Shown: positions 23,438 through 34,930, counted from the stretch's first letter. The stretch: 64,000 nucleotides of DNA from Diphasiastrum complanatum (GCA_029204225.1 CM055104.1:44530120-44594119), one strand, 5' to 3'. Notes: a model not told the origin generated them from the letters alone. Numbers and translations are program-made.

Positions 23438-24350
23438 TTAATTATCATCATCATCCTCTTCAAGATTCAGACGGATGGTATTGTCATGAAGGAATAATCT
23501 CCTTTCATATGGATCCAAAAATTCTAAATTTTTCCTCTTGCTCATATCAATGTAACCCGAATAAAGGGCCATTGCAAATGATCTTTTGGTAGTCTCATTG
23601 GGAGTATAACCCAATATCTTAATAGCCAAATCTCTCTTCACAAAAATTATTTTATATGTTCCTGTTGCGTACTTATGGCCTCCTAAACAAACTGATAATG
23701 ATTTGATGGCCATAATGACAGTGGTTGCATATGGATTATAAGATGAATGATATATATAAATCTCATTATTTTGAAAGTTTTTCAAATAATGAGATAGAGA
23801 AACATCTTTTCTCTCGGTTGATACACCTCGGATGCCTCCATGTCTCATACATCTATTTCAATAGCAATCCTGCAAACGAGAAAAGAAAATAAATTTAGAA
23901 CACTGCAAACTCAATAAGAAAACTGAACAATATCAATACCAATAAGAAATAAGAAAACTGAATAATATCAATACCAATATAATATTTACTTACTAGATCA
24001 TAATCATCGTAATCAATGACGTTTGTTCTGATGATGTCATGTCCTCCAATGGCCTCTACATTTTCGGAGGGGATATATCTACCCTAGGGGGACATCTTTT
24101 TTGAAATTCCAAAAATTCCTCCTTTGTAGGCAAAGTCTTTTCATAGGCTTTAGATTTTTCAATCATGGCGTCGAATTGCTATTCCAGAATCAAAATATTA
24201 TCGAAATTTTTGAAACTATTGGACCCTATATGCATGATCAAAGATTGATTCGGAAGACTCTTCATACGGGCCAAAGTTATGCAGGATCTATCGAATCAAG
24301 CTCTGATCATTCATATTGCGTCCAATATCGGATGAGCGCGTGAGAATATA
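23438..24350 (-). pseudogene. Unrecognised spliced reading frame, tail-to-tail with TLP-2
   Basis: The last exon (from 23872 on the minus strand, after an acceptor TTTGCAG) encodes about 135 residues: MRHGGIRGVSTERKDVS, YHSSYNPYATTVIMAIKSL, LAIKILGYTPNETTKRSFAM, ending in the acidic tail LNLEEDDDDN. An upstream exon (about 23997-24190) reads FDAMIEKSKAYEKTLP and, after a frame change, IPSENVEAIGGHDIIRTN, ending IDYDDYDL at a GTAAGT-type donor. Upstream of that the frame has stops. The coding texture and splice sites support a former gene. No known family is recognised. It ends about 70 bp from the TLP-2 end, convergent. Confidence 0.45.
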
Positions 24351-24921
24351 TACTATGGTTGTCAAATGCTTTATATGCGCGTTGATTAGCTATCGGGTGA
24401 AAATCTGGCCTTTGAAATTTTCCAAAATTATAATTATTGGATATAAAAAAGATCTTATATTTAAAGCTTAACATTGTCAATTTCAGCATTAAATGATAGA
24501 AGTGTGATTAATTGTAGATGTGACCATACTTTATTTGAAATTAGTTCTGGTTAATTCGATATGGATTAATCATTTTGATGACTGATGGATATATAGATTG
24601 ATTTGATTGACAAGCCTCTGAGTAATCATCATCTTAATATGAGCCACCACGTTTGCAAACCACCACGTTTGCAATCATTTCTGATTTTCTCTATATATAT
24701 TGATCGACGACACTAAATTTTTTTTGCTTATAGTTATTTGTATCCATGCGATATCGATTCAGCGCATTCGAAAACAACTTCCTTCAATCCGTTCCTACTC
24801 GCTCGCACCCATTCGCTACCAGCTAACGGAATAGTTTAGCTTAGGTATCGCTTCGACGCGTCCGACCTGAGGTCTATCCTGAAATCAACATTATCACGCG
24901 CTGATCAACTACTACACAGTA
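24351..24921 (+). promoter_or_regulatory. Upstream region of H3L-2
   Basis: No gene. A TATA-like CTATATATAT lies at 24691-24700, about 220 bp before the ATG. A 15-bp tandem word (CCACCACGTTTGCAA, twice) lies at about 24646-24676. Confidence 0.4.
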
Positions 24922-25799
24922 ATGGCTCGGACCAAGCAGACAACACAAGGGCATTCAGGTGGAATACCAACTTCAGGCGTGGGTCAGGGAAATCCACAAC
25001 CACCACCTCGTCCACCACCACCTCCTCCTAGGCCAAGGGGCAGAAGAAGAGACTCATCCTGGCTCAAGGATATTCGAAAGCTTCAGAAGACAAATAATCT
25101 TCTGATTTCAAAATCTCACATACAGAGGTCCATCGGACAGGTGACAAGAAGTCTATCTACAGATGTGAGATGGACGGTAACGGCAATTGAGGCGCTGCAC
25201 ACAACATATGAAGATTTCCAGGTGAAATGTTTTTCTAATACTGTTGTTGCAGCTGTCCATGCCAAGAGGGTGACCATCATGTCCAAGGATTTCAACATTG
25301 TGTTCAGGCTTTGGGACACATATGACAAATTTGTAGAATACTTTAGATCTGTTTCAAATAAGAGGAGGTCTCTTGACCCTCCATCTAAAGCGAGGATTTT
25401 TCCAAGCCATATCCTCCGAATACTATTATTTCTTCTAGGCATTCTCCTCCTAATTCTCCTCCTAAGTCTCCTTCTCCTTCCACTCCATCTTTAACTTCTC
25501 CTACTAAATCTTCCTCTCCTAACCAATCTCCACCTCCTAAATCTCCTCCTTCTCCTAAACCCGTAAATATTAGTTCCCCTCCTCCTGTTGTTAGAAGCAA
25601 TTTAGATGATTTTATTAGTGTAAAGGTAGAATCAATTTTGAATGACAATTCTTTATGTGGCTTATCAGTGTTACTTCCGTCACCCCCTGCATTTTCCTTT
25701 GTAAATAGTTCTCAATATGTACAGTATAACCAATTGTTAGCATGGTACACTAATTTTTTGAGTCAAAATGCATGTTTTTGTATTAAATTTTTTTTGTGA
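24922..25799 (+). pseudogene. Histone H3-like with Pro-rich N-tail and SP-rich C-terminal extension (H3L-2)
   Basis: The ATG at 24922 gives MARTKQTTQG: the H3 tail to Thr6 with Lys9 and Arg8 lost. A Gly/Pro-rich insert (PPPRPPPPPPRPRGRRR, about residues 27-43) precedes a histone fold at about residues 47-131: WLKDIRKLQKTNNLLI, QVTRSLSTDVRW, TAIEALHTTYEDF, AVHAKRVTIMSKDF and RLWDTYDKF. Loop 1 has canonical H3 length. The H3 frame then runs into hydrophobic nonsense, while the -1 frame from about 25396 carries a coding-like SP-rich extension (SPPKSPSPSTP, KSSSPNQSPPPKSPP, LDDFISVKVESIL) to TGA at 25797. A T5 run at 25397-25401 is the likely site of a lost base or sequencing error. Without that one break it would encode about 290 residues. 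A true H3 gene is excluded by length and divergence. Confidence 0.75.
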
Positions 25800-26867
25800 A
25801 GCTTGAGAATTTTTACGCAAAAAGTATGTTTTTGGGCAAAATTTAATATTTGCTTCCATGTGTTAGGAGTTTAACACGCCTCCAATGCTTTGTGCACTCC
25901 CCCTTAGGGTGCGAATGTGATGAACTCCGATTCCATGTGCTCGTGCTAGGCTAGATGTGATACCTTGTTAAGATGAGATTTTGGACTAATGTGTAAGCAA
26001 GTCTTGCATTCCATGTCATGATCTTGCATAAGGGCTAGATGTGATACCATATCAAGAATGGATTTAAGGACCAATTATTTGAGTACTCAAAGCTTCTTAG
26101 CCACCTCCCAATTGTGTGGGTGTTTCACCAAATATAAATATTTAATGTCCATCCCTATTGAAAGTGGAACTAAGCTAATCAGCTTGTAGATTTGCTTCTT
26201 GGTGTTCATGACTTCAGCTTTTTGTCAAAGAAGCATTGTACTTTATAACATAGTAGCCCAAATGTCTATTGTCTAGAGGACTCTCTTGCATGAATGGCCC
26301 ACAATGCTCAAATTTCAACCGTTGCAAGGTGAATCGGCCTACCTGAAATATTTAGGAATATAAATTCTGTATGCCTAGTCTTCTAGTGAATAGTGAATAG
26401 AGCATGATTGTACTATGATGTGAGGCAACCCTTAAACATATGCGAGAGCATTGCATCTAGAATTTCCTTTCGACTCTCTTTGGCTGCTTGTACTTGGACA
26501 TCACTTGGAGGCAATTGTCGAAGGACTTCTTTCAAGCGTTGTCAGCTTCTTGGGTTGATAAATTCTGCAAGAGGATGAGGCTCCAGTCCTGAATTTATGC
26601 GTCAAAGAAGTTTGTATTTGTTAAATCAGATGTTGTCTTAGACTGGATACATAACTCTCGAAGAATCACTATGGATCATCCTTTACCTACCTTGGATGGA
26701 CTTATGATCTGCTCATACAGGCACAGGATGGGTGAATTGGGTATGTTAAGATTCTGCATGCGCTCGCTCGCTCATTGTGGACGGAATTGATGCAATTCGA
26801 TTTATTTGATATCAATTCACAGGCTAAGGAATAGCTGCAGGAAGACAGATGATGGTACTGGAGCGGT
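25800..26867 (+). promoter_or_regulatory. Upstream flank of left KFB copy
   Basis: No gene. From about 25880 it is recognisably duplicated at 42.85-44.07 kb (shared: TTTATAACATAGTAGCCCAA against TTTATAACATTGTAGCCCAA, and GGTTCTGCATGCGCTC-like words just before the gene). The duplication therefore carried the promoter region. No clear TATA box was assigned. Confidence 0.5.
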
Positions 26868-27965
26868 ATGGAGTCCACAGAGCTCATCCCAGGATTATAA
26901 GAAGAAATTGCATGGACGTGCTTTGTCAAAGTATCTTATGAATGGCATCCTCAGATGCAGGCAGTCTGCCGCAGATGGAAGGCAGTTGTGAGAAGCAAGG
27001 AGTTCTATGAAGCTCGCAAGAGGGCAGGCTCTTCAAGACAGTGTGTGTGCATGGTTCAAGCAGTGCCTCCATCCTCCACAGCCCGCATCGCTAAAGTTGC
27101 TGGAACATCCACACCGCCTTTAAATATCAGCATCTATGACTTGCATCAACGTTCCTGGATGAGACTCTGGCCTGTGCCTGAATTCTCACAAGCAGGTGCG
27201 CCTCTCTTCAGCCAGTGCGTCTACAGTAATGGCAAGCTCATCTTGCTGGGAGGATGGAACCCCACGAGTTATGCAGCTATAAGATCCGTGTATATCTTCG
27301 ATTTCTTCAGTAGGAAATGGTGCCGTGGATCAGACATGCTGAGCACGCGCTCCTTCTTCGCATGCGGTACAGTCGATGGCCTCGTCTTTGTGGCTGGTGG
27401 GCATGATGACAAGAAGGATGCTCTGGCTACAGCAGAGATGTACTCCGTAGAGGATGATAGCTGGAGAGAGCTTCCTAAGATGAGCGAGGAGCGCGATGAG
27501 TGTGGGGGATTTGAGCTGAATGGAAAATTTTACGTGGTGAGCGGCTATCACACCCAAACTCAGGGACAGTTTGTAAAGAGTGGGGAGGTGTTTGATCCAA
27601 GGGTGGGAAATTGGAATAGGATTGAGAATGTATGGATGAAAGCTAGTTGCAGCGCCACAATAACAGCTGTTGCTTGTGGCCAGCTCTATGATTTCAGTGG
27701 ACAAGAAGTGCTGCGCTACGATGCTGATCTCAATTCGTGGATGGTGGTGGACGCCATTCCAGAAGGCAGAACCGTGGCAGCTTGCACTACCTCCGCCTCG
27801 GATTGCATCGTAGTGGCCACTACATCTTGCAACGTTGATATGATATTCAATTACAAGCTATTCCTCTACAAACCAAGCCTTGTCAAGGATTCTCTGTGGA
27901 CTAAAATTGAGAGCGAGGAGGATTTCTCGTGTTTGATTCAAGGCTTGTGCACAGTTGAGCTTTGA
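25880..27965 (+). repeat. Segmental duplication, left copy (KFB locus)
   Basis: Diverged copy of about 42845-45179, covering about 1 kb of upstream DNA and the gene. Coding parts are much better conserved than flanks. Confidence 0.7.
26868..27965 (+). pseudogene. F-box/kelch-repeat protein, left copy, stop in F-box
   Basis: Aligned to the intact copy at 44.1 kb, the ancestral ATG is at 26868 (MESTELIPGL). Codon 11 is TAA (26898-26900) where the other copy has CCC, three changed bases. After it the F-box frame (EEIAWTCFVKVSYEW) and all kelch repeats stay open to 27965. From the in-frame ATG at 26955 a 336-residue protein could start, with kelch repeats (LLGGWNPTSYAAIRSVYIFD, FVAGGHDDKKDA, YVVSGYHTQTQGQF) but only the end of the F-box, so it could not bind SKP1 normally. 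Roughly five in six residues match the other copy. It may be a recent pseudogene or an F-box-less kelch protein. Confidence 0.85.
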
Positions 27966-28350
27966 ATGAGCCCAAAACAAAATTTGGTTTAGAAAACCTG
28001 TCAAACCACTTTGTTGTGGTTTGTTCAATCATCTGTAGATGATTAGCGATTGTGATATAAGAGTATAGAATATGAAAGGTAGTCTTTAACAATCCGCAAC
28101 TCAATTGATTGAGATGCCAAGTAATGAAAATCTAAACTTGAAAATTGACTTGATTGATTGTGAGTGTGAATGTTCTTTTAGTACTATTCTTTCTTCCCAA
28201 ATGATTTGTTTTGTTTGAAAGGCACAATCAAAGATCAAGAAATAAGTATTCCGGTGTACTGATTTTATTTATTCATGTCTTGTGTAGAAATTCAGCTTGG
28301 AAACTGAAGCCGACAAACATAGGATATAAAGTACATCTTTAGGATGTAGA
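27966..28350. other. spacer downstream of left KFB
   Basis: AT-rich, presumably including the 3' untranslated region. No feature recognised. Confidence 0.4.
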
Positions 28351-28519
28351 ACAACTGATCAGACAAATCTTGATTCTACCGACAAAGCTCGTAGTTTACT
28401 TAACAAAGGATGAGAAAGAAACGAACGCGAACTCAAAACTTTTTCTATTCGTGACCAACTCGAAAGAATTCGTGAAAGATTTGTGAAACAGTGTCTTGTG
28501 GAAGCTTGTGGCTTTCTTG

Positions 28520-28790
28520 TTGAAGCTCGAAAGATTCGCGAACAGAATCTTGTCACGAAATTTTTCTGTTTCTTGTTCAAGCCTCAGATGTCGCGAAATT
28601 GTCGCGAACAATTCGCAAAATCTTCTGGACTTTTCTTCAAGCTCACCTGTCGCGAAACTATCTCGAACAGTTCGCGAAATATTCTAGCTTCCTTCAAGCT
28701 CAAGAATTGTCATCTGTCGCGAATGATTCGCAAATGATTAAAATGTCGCGAAGAGCCAAGTGTAGCGAACAATTCGCAAAATACAAAGCT
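28520..28790. repeat. Cluster of TCGCGA palindromes, probably within the Copia-D LTR
   Basis: TCGCGA occurs about seven times between 28534 and 28750 (for example GTCGCGAAATTGTCGCGAAC, AGTTCGCGAAAT, CTGTCGCGAATG), along with variants TTCGCAAA and CTCGAAC. Part of this block recurs at 31155-31220 with CG lost (GTCGCAAAATT), as expected of methylated-CpG decay. Confidence 0.6.
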
Positions 28791-30075
28791 GAAACAAAGA
28801 GACAGACTGTCGTGAAATATTCACAAATAGAATTTATTCGACTCTAGAAACCAAAACGTTGTTGAATATCAACCGTCAAAACGATTGGATTCTATTATAG
28901 AAGGAAAAAGGCCAAAGGACTTATCTTGAACAATATAAATACATGTGCACTTATAGTAATAAAATACTCTCAAATTCAAGCTCAAACTTAAACTCAGACT
29001 GACTTATTTATTTATGCACTTGCGCACTTACGTACTCTTTGTAAAAGAGATACCACAAGGCAGCAAGAAAAATGTATATTGATTCAGACTCAAAATTACA
29101 AAAATTCATTTTTTGATCAAAGTTTCAGTCATTTATCTGATTATCTAATTGTCTATCACATTCACGCATATATTTCCAATTTTCGCACTCATATTTTTGC
29201 ACGCATAATTAAATCATAATAGAACTGCTCTATTAGTACATAGATCATATTCAGGCATGATTAAAAATGCTGATATTGATATGATTTATGCAACCTCTAA
29301 TCGCGTTCTCTAAGGAAGAATTTGCAGAACCTTTTTAATACTTCGTGAATGAATGGAGAAAAATGACAAGCTATAGCAATTATTGCATCTTCAGTGCATG
29401 ACGACATAATGCTAGATCTTTTATCAATTTAAAATGCGAAAGAATTGTGGAAAGAACTACAAACCAAGAATGAGACTCGATCTCGAATATATTGTTGATG
29501 ATTTGCAGTTCACGTGTCCAAAATTCACACAAAAGGACATATTTGAATTCCGACAAGAGATGATTAAGATTTTCCTACTGATGCAACATCGGTGACAATG
29601 GAACAAGAAGCTAGGGAGCTTGCACTTGAAAACGTTACTGAAAAAGAAATTTATATAGAGAAATAGATAGATGGTCTTATTGAAAGGCCAATATAGTTAT
29701 ATTGGATAGAAATATGTACTTCAAAAACTTACATTCAATGTATACAAATCATGACCCTTTCGAGTCTTTTGATATTCGATTGTTGCTATTTCCATCTTTT
29801 GATATTCAATTGTTGCTATTTCTATCTTTTGATATCCATCTTTAGGGAGATGTAATTGTATATTGTACATCTTCCATAGGACCAATTGACTTACCTACAA
29901 TGGGACGGCAAAGACCTGACCACATTCGTGCGAAAGATAAAGCATTTGTTTATTTCTTCGTAGAATTCCGGCAACCAAAAATGCGATCTCAAAGGAAAAG
30001 CAGCTTAGCTATTTTCTTCGCACCCTACCCAAGTCACTCCACACAACTCAAACTTTACTGGCGAAATATTCGATA

Positions 30076-30420
30076 ATGACACTTCAAAAAGTGATAGATG
30101 GAGTCAAAAAGGAAGTAGAAGCACACGAACACTATGATGACAATGGTGATTCCAAAAAAGCTCTTTTCACTCAGAAGAATAAATCTTCTAAGAAGTCTAA
30201 GTCTAAGAGGGAGCCGTTTAAGAAGAATGGAAATTGTTTAGACGAATCAAAGACAAATGATTGACAACCTGGAAAGCAGCAGAAAAATTTTGGTGAAAAG
30301 AAGATCTGCAACAGATGCAAAAAATTAGGTCATATAGAAGACAAATGTTGGTTAGATCCAAAGATTGAATGCATTCATTGTCGTAAATGGGGTCATGCAA
30401 TATTATCGAGTTTACATACC
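30076..30420 (+). pseudogene. Copia-D gag C-terminus with zinc knuckles
   Basis: A Lys/Ser-rich basic linker (KNKSSKKSKSKREPFKK), a stop, then CNRCKKLGHIEDKC (C-x2-C-x4-H-x4-C) and CIHCRKWGHA, whose last Cys is missing. The linker WLDPKIECIHC is shared with Copia-B. Confidence 0.72.
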
Positions 30421-31230
30421 CGAAAGTGGAAAAGTAAAAGTTGTACGAGATGTAAAATTTGATGAGTCAAAGTACATAGCAGACAATGACTTAGTCGGCT
30501 ATGAAATTCTCAAGAGTTATTATGAGTTACCATCTATAGAAGTAAAGCAAGTAGATGACAAAAAAAAAATTACCATAGTGATTTAGAGGGAGTTCAATTT
30601 CGAGAACTGGAAAGAATCGAAATACCAGATCGAATTCAAGCAAATGAGGTCGAAACTGAAGATGCGCCTTTGAATTCGAGACCTATACAGACTGTGAGAA
30701 GATCTGAAAGGTAGCGCAAAACCAATAAGGTTTGGTCATGATGAATTCTGTGGCTTCACTAACGAACCTCAGACATTCGAAGAAGCTATTGACGGACCAA
30801 ATAAAGATCGTTGGATTCAAGCAATGGAGGACGAAATGTCATCCATGTATAAGAACAATGTATCGACACTTGCACCTGTACTTGATGGAAGGAAACATAC
30901 TGAGCCAATTAAATCAGAATCTAGGATGATAACATAGCTCTAGAATCTATGAGTTACCATCTATAGCATTCGCAGTATACAGACTGAGCCAATTAAATCA
31001 GAATCTAGGATCGTTACATTGGAAGCTAGCAAAGAGAGTAGTGCAATATCTCCAGGAAACAAAAGACTATGGACTGTGTTATTCAAAGGAAACTGGATTT
31101 TACATCGAATCGAATCTTACAGTGACACAAGTTGGGCATCCATGAAGGATGAATAGAATCTTGTCGCAAAATTTTTCTGTTTCTTGTTCAAGCCTCAGAT
31201 GTCGCAAAATTGGCACAAACAAACTGGATA

Positions 31231-31949
31231 GTCGATTAGTTGATGTGATAACAAAACTTATTCACTACTATCACAAGTATATCTATATTAGTATTCACAA
31301 GTGTAGAAAATGAATGACGATTCCGATTGCTATTTAAATTCAAAAATTGTAGATCATAATAAGTGAGAATAACAAAATCAGTAGAACAAGATAAATAGTG
31401 AAAGTAGTCTGTATTGAAGATGATGAATTATAGATGTTTGATGCTTCCACTGTCTACTTTGATTGCACTATGATAATAACACATCTTATTTTGCTATAAA
31501 TTTCACTCTTACATAAACTATAATTGCGATAGCTTATTGCTAATCAATCTATTCCTATAGTGATATAGAGAAGAAAAGAAGAAAAATGAAATTGAACTTC
31601 AACTTAACAACTTGAAAATAATATGATTTACTTACAGTTTTTGATGGCACAGCCCCCCTATTGGAATGCATCATTTATTGATGTAGCATGGGCTATGGGA
31701 TTGGACCTGAAATGTAGCAGATAAGACTCTACTATTCAATTTGTTGTAGTTGAGTTTGGAACTCTTAATAGTCTATCAACTTCTGGTCGATTCGATTACT
31801 ATTCGATAATTTCTTGAATTTTAAACCATTTCGACGATACGTGTATTTTTTTATAAATGGCTTTGATACCTTCGACACTGTCTTGATAATGCGAATAAAA
31901 CTATAGGACAATTCCTCAGTGCAAATGAATTTAAGAATAAAATCTAACA
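31231..31949. other. AT-rich spacer
   Basis: No gene or repeat recognised. Confidence 0.4.
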
Positions 31950-32400
31950 CTCTCACTTAATGTGAGCATACTGGTAGACTTAGAATGATTGTCGAATGCT
32001 AATGCCTTTGAAAATATATCTACTATCATGCAAAAGATTAAAATAATCTCCCTTTCAAGTACTTTGTCTCTAAAAAATGGTACTTTATTTCAATGTGCTT
32101 GCTACGAGAATTATACTTGAGATTAATAGGCAAAGTATTTGTACTCTAATTGTCTCAAAATATGGAAGTAGCTTCTAACTGAATACGATTAATGTCTGAA
32201 TATAGATGCCTTAACTAGATAGTTTTCTTTACAGCATGTGCAGCAGCAATGGATTCATGTCGAAGATAATGCAGTAGAATTCTGCTTCTTGCTATTCAAG
32301 AGACAAGACCCTTATTGAAAACAAAGACTTAACATGTTGTCAACTTTCTCATGTCAATATATCAAATCCAATCTGCATTTGTAAAGCCTTGAAAAAAATT
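31950..32400 (-). pseudogene. Copia-E: RNase H fragment of a copia element
   Basis: The minus strand reads, with stops, ARSRILLHYLRHESIAAAHAVKK, then SRSKHIEIKYHF at about 32077-32111, the RTKHI-type motif near the end of copia RNase H, and LLHDSRYIFKG. It is far more decayed than Copia-A. No LTR found. Confidence 0.65.
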
Positions 32401-33410
32401 AATATGTTCATTAGAATCATCATTCAAATCTCCACCATAAACGCGAAATCTTTTGAAATGAGAAATGACCAAGGATCTAATTTTTGTTGAAGCCCTTCCA
32501 ATTTTTTTGAAATTCACATAAATTTTGAATCATCAATTTAAACATTGATTGACTATTTTGTAAGATGTTCATTTTGTAAATGTTTAAAATTTAGATGTAG
32601 TGATGCAAAATATTAAAAGAAATTCACATTCAAATCGCTCAAAAATAAAAATATTAGTTTTGTGTAATTTGTTAATATGAAAAGTATTTGTTAAATTAAG
32701 TGAATGTAAAATTTTTAAAAAATAAATTTTTTTCTTTGAAAGTCAACAATTTTTTTTTTGAAAACTTGTATGCAATCTAATGTTAATATACTAACATTCA
32801 AATAAATATACAAAATCGTACAAAGGGTGTAGGGTCTCCTTTGTACAAACTTGGAGATTTATCTTGCATTGCCTTGTTGAATTGTATAGAAACAAAGGAG
32901 ATCATCAACAGAGTTGGAAACAAAAGTCTCTTTAGGATCATCTTCAACGCCAGAGTCCCCAGTCTTTTGTGTTTTCCTCTATGTTACATCCATGTCCAGT
33001 ATGTAGGATTCAGAATAATTCTTGACATGGATAGCCGATCACACTGGTTATTAGTTATGCCTCATCATTTCGGGCATGGCCAGTAATGTAATTAATAATC
33101 TTATGATGACCCAGACATAGGAGCCCTTGAATGGTGTTTGATTGTTATAATGCAAGAATAGGAGGTCAATTGCTTATTCAGGTTGCATGGGAATATTAAG
33201 AGAAATATTCTCTTCTCTTGGGGGAGAATATATACTAGTGGAAACTCACCCATCTACCTATTGGATTTTCTTATCCATGAAGCCAGGAGCCCCTCCTCTC
33301 TTTCATTCATTCACCTTGGCATGGGGGTGAACTAGTTAGGGTTTACGACTGTCCAATTGGATAGCTATTGAGTTTCATGTGCATTTGCATCGAAGTATGC
33401 TATCCGAGCC
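32401..33410. other. AT-rich spacer
   Basis: No gene supported. Small open frames such as 32841-33086 show no recognisable domain. Confidence 0.4.
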
Positions 33411-33419
33411 ATCTTGACT

Positions 33420-34112
33420 CAGCCATGAAAACACAAAAAAGATTTTCCAATAGCGACAGCTCAACGATGCAGAAATGAAATACTCAACAATGAAGCAGGA
33501 GGCATTGGCAATGATTTTAGCGGTCAAGAAATTTAGACATTATTTAATGGCCACCCACTTTGCATTTAATAAGGACCATCAATCCTTGTTATACTAGGGA
33601 ACAAGACCTGCAACATCGGAAGAATCACTAGATGGTTGCTCTTGTTGTTGGACTTTGATTTTAAGATCGTTGTACGCAAGAGAAAACAACACTATGTGGC
33701 TGATGATCATGTGTCAGAATCAAAGAAAAGGAGATCGCAACCCAACTTGATGATGAGCTACCATATGCTGCCTTATTCTACATCGACACAGTACCAAATT
33801 GGGCCACAAATATTGTTGAGTACTTAATGCGGGGCCAACCAGATATATCCTTAACTAAAGTGGAACAACAGAAGCAAGTGTTGAAAGCTCGACCTTATCA
33901 GTTGATTGTCGGCCAATTATATCGAAAAGGACTTGATGACATCCTCTGAAGGTGGTACCACCCCAGCAAGTGGTATCAGAGCCAACAAGCAGACTATCAG
34001 AACCCAACAATCTAGATGCTGGTGGCCAACGATTTACAAGGATACAGAAGAATACTTGAAAAAATGTGATGACTATAAATTGGTTCTAGAGATTCGAGTT
34101 CAGAATAACTAA
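33420..34112 (+). pseudogene. Gypsy-F: Ty3/gypsy RNase H to integrase fragment
   Basis: Pieces in order: KYSTMKQEALAMILAVKKFRHYLMA (RNase H), RITRWLLLLLDFDFKIVVRK and YVADDHVSE (connection to integrase), RPYQLIVGQLYRKG, then CWWPTIYKDTEEYLKKCDDY (integrase zinc domain, last Cys replaced by context). Stops and shifts occur throughout. Both ends are truncated. A 13-bp match to a copia primer site lies inside at 33971. Confidence 0.75.
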
Positions 34113-34475
34113 CAAATGTTACTAAAATATTAGATTTTTTTCAAGCATAAGTAAAAAAATAGAATAGATGTTGGCATGTCTTTAATAAAGATGAAAAGCA
34201 TAATAGTGGATATAAAATATTTTGTTGTAATTTTTAGTACATGTTGATCAAACATAAAATCTCATGGTAACTACTTACGATGTGGCATAGAGTAGTTGGC
34301 TATAGTGTATATATGTCATCGACAATGTCATCATATTCATCAGATAATGATCATCTCATGATCGCAACAAAGATAAGTAATGCTAGTGATATTGACAAGA
34401 ATTGTACCTTATTTATTATTTGAATATGATTGCGTAATACATTTACTTTTTTTATTTGGTATTCTCTTGCAAATT
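34113..34475. other. spacer left of CACTA element
   Basis: AT-rich. No CACTA terminal repeat was recognised, so the left element boundary is undefined. Confidence 0.35.
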
Positions 34476-34930
34476 TTATTGCTTACAATGACATGTGAAT
34501 GGAATTATGAATTCTGGACGTACCTTCACGTGATTTAGAGAAAGAAAAGAAAAATTGAAATGTACCACGATGTAGATTGCATATTGATCCTTCTTGTTGG
34601 AATTCGTCACGAAGGATACCAATAACCGTCGTTTATCGACGGCAGCTTGTTCGGACCATTTACTAAACAATCTATCACCAAAATGGTGTTGGCATAAAGA
34701 ATAGAGCCGGTCCAAAACCACCCTCCCTTTTCTATTGGCAATTATATTACCTTGAGGAACCACGTCATAATTAGAATTTCGGTGGGGGCAGGAGCCGCGG
34801 CCGCTTGTGAGGGACCACCCTCATCTCAGCTAAGCATACTATGCAGTTCTGCTTTTTGCTCAGGAGTTAATGATTCATATAAATTTTTAACATAGTCTCC
34901 CGAGCTTTCACCACTGCCTGACCTCGACAT
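34476..34930 (-). pseudogene. Second gene of CACTA-M (TnpA-like position)
   Basis: ATG at 34930: MSRSGSGESSGDYVKNLYE and LTPEQKAELHSMLS, then a stop. Coding texture resumes in another frame with NYDVVPQGNIIANRKGRVVL and KWSEQAAVDKRRLL. It is divergent from the TNP2 gene, about 290 bp away. No domain is recognised with certainty; position suggests the accessory CACTA protein. Confidence 0.4.

Larger units (their letters stand above)
28351..31230 (+). mobile_element. Copia-D: heavily decayed Ty1/copia remnant
   Basis: Scattered copia fragments on the plus strand, in order: a gag-like stretch about 29330-29480 (AKELWKELQTKNETRSRI), a Lys-rich linker with zinc knuckle CNRCKKLGHIEDKC and a second partial knuckle CIHCRKWGHA (30300-30410), the post-integrase segment VYIPESGKVKVVRDVKFDE (about 30418), the RT start TFEEAIDGPNKDRWIQAMEDEM (about 30773) and RNase H-adjacent HWKLAKRVVQYLQETKDYG (about 31015). 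About 65 bp near 31155-31220 repeat sequence at 28545-28610, suggesting LTR portions. Protease, integrase core and most of RT are deleted. Confidence 0.65.

Noticed and set aside
25390-25410. Programmed -1 frameshift in H3L-2
   Set aside because: The T5 context does not match the usual slippery heptamer in the zero frame; a lost base is simpler.
12024-25494. Calling the H3-like genes centromeric histone CENH3
   Set aside because: Loop 1 has canonical H3 length and the N-tails differ; only a few residues (LLIP, RWT, KDF) are CENH3-like.
28359-28847. Overlapping frames with RNS/ANS repeats
   Set aside because: They translate the TCGCGA word cluster in all frames.
32841-33086. 81-residue open frame in AT-rich spacer
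   Set aside because: No recognisable domain and isolated from other coding texture.
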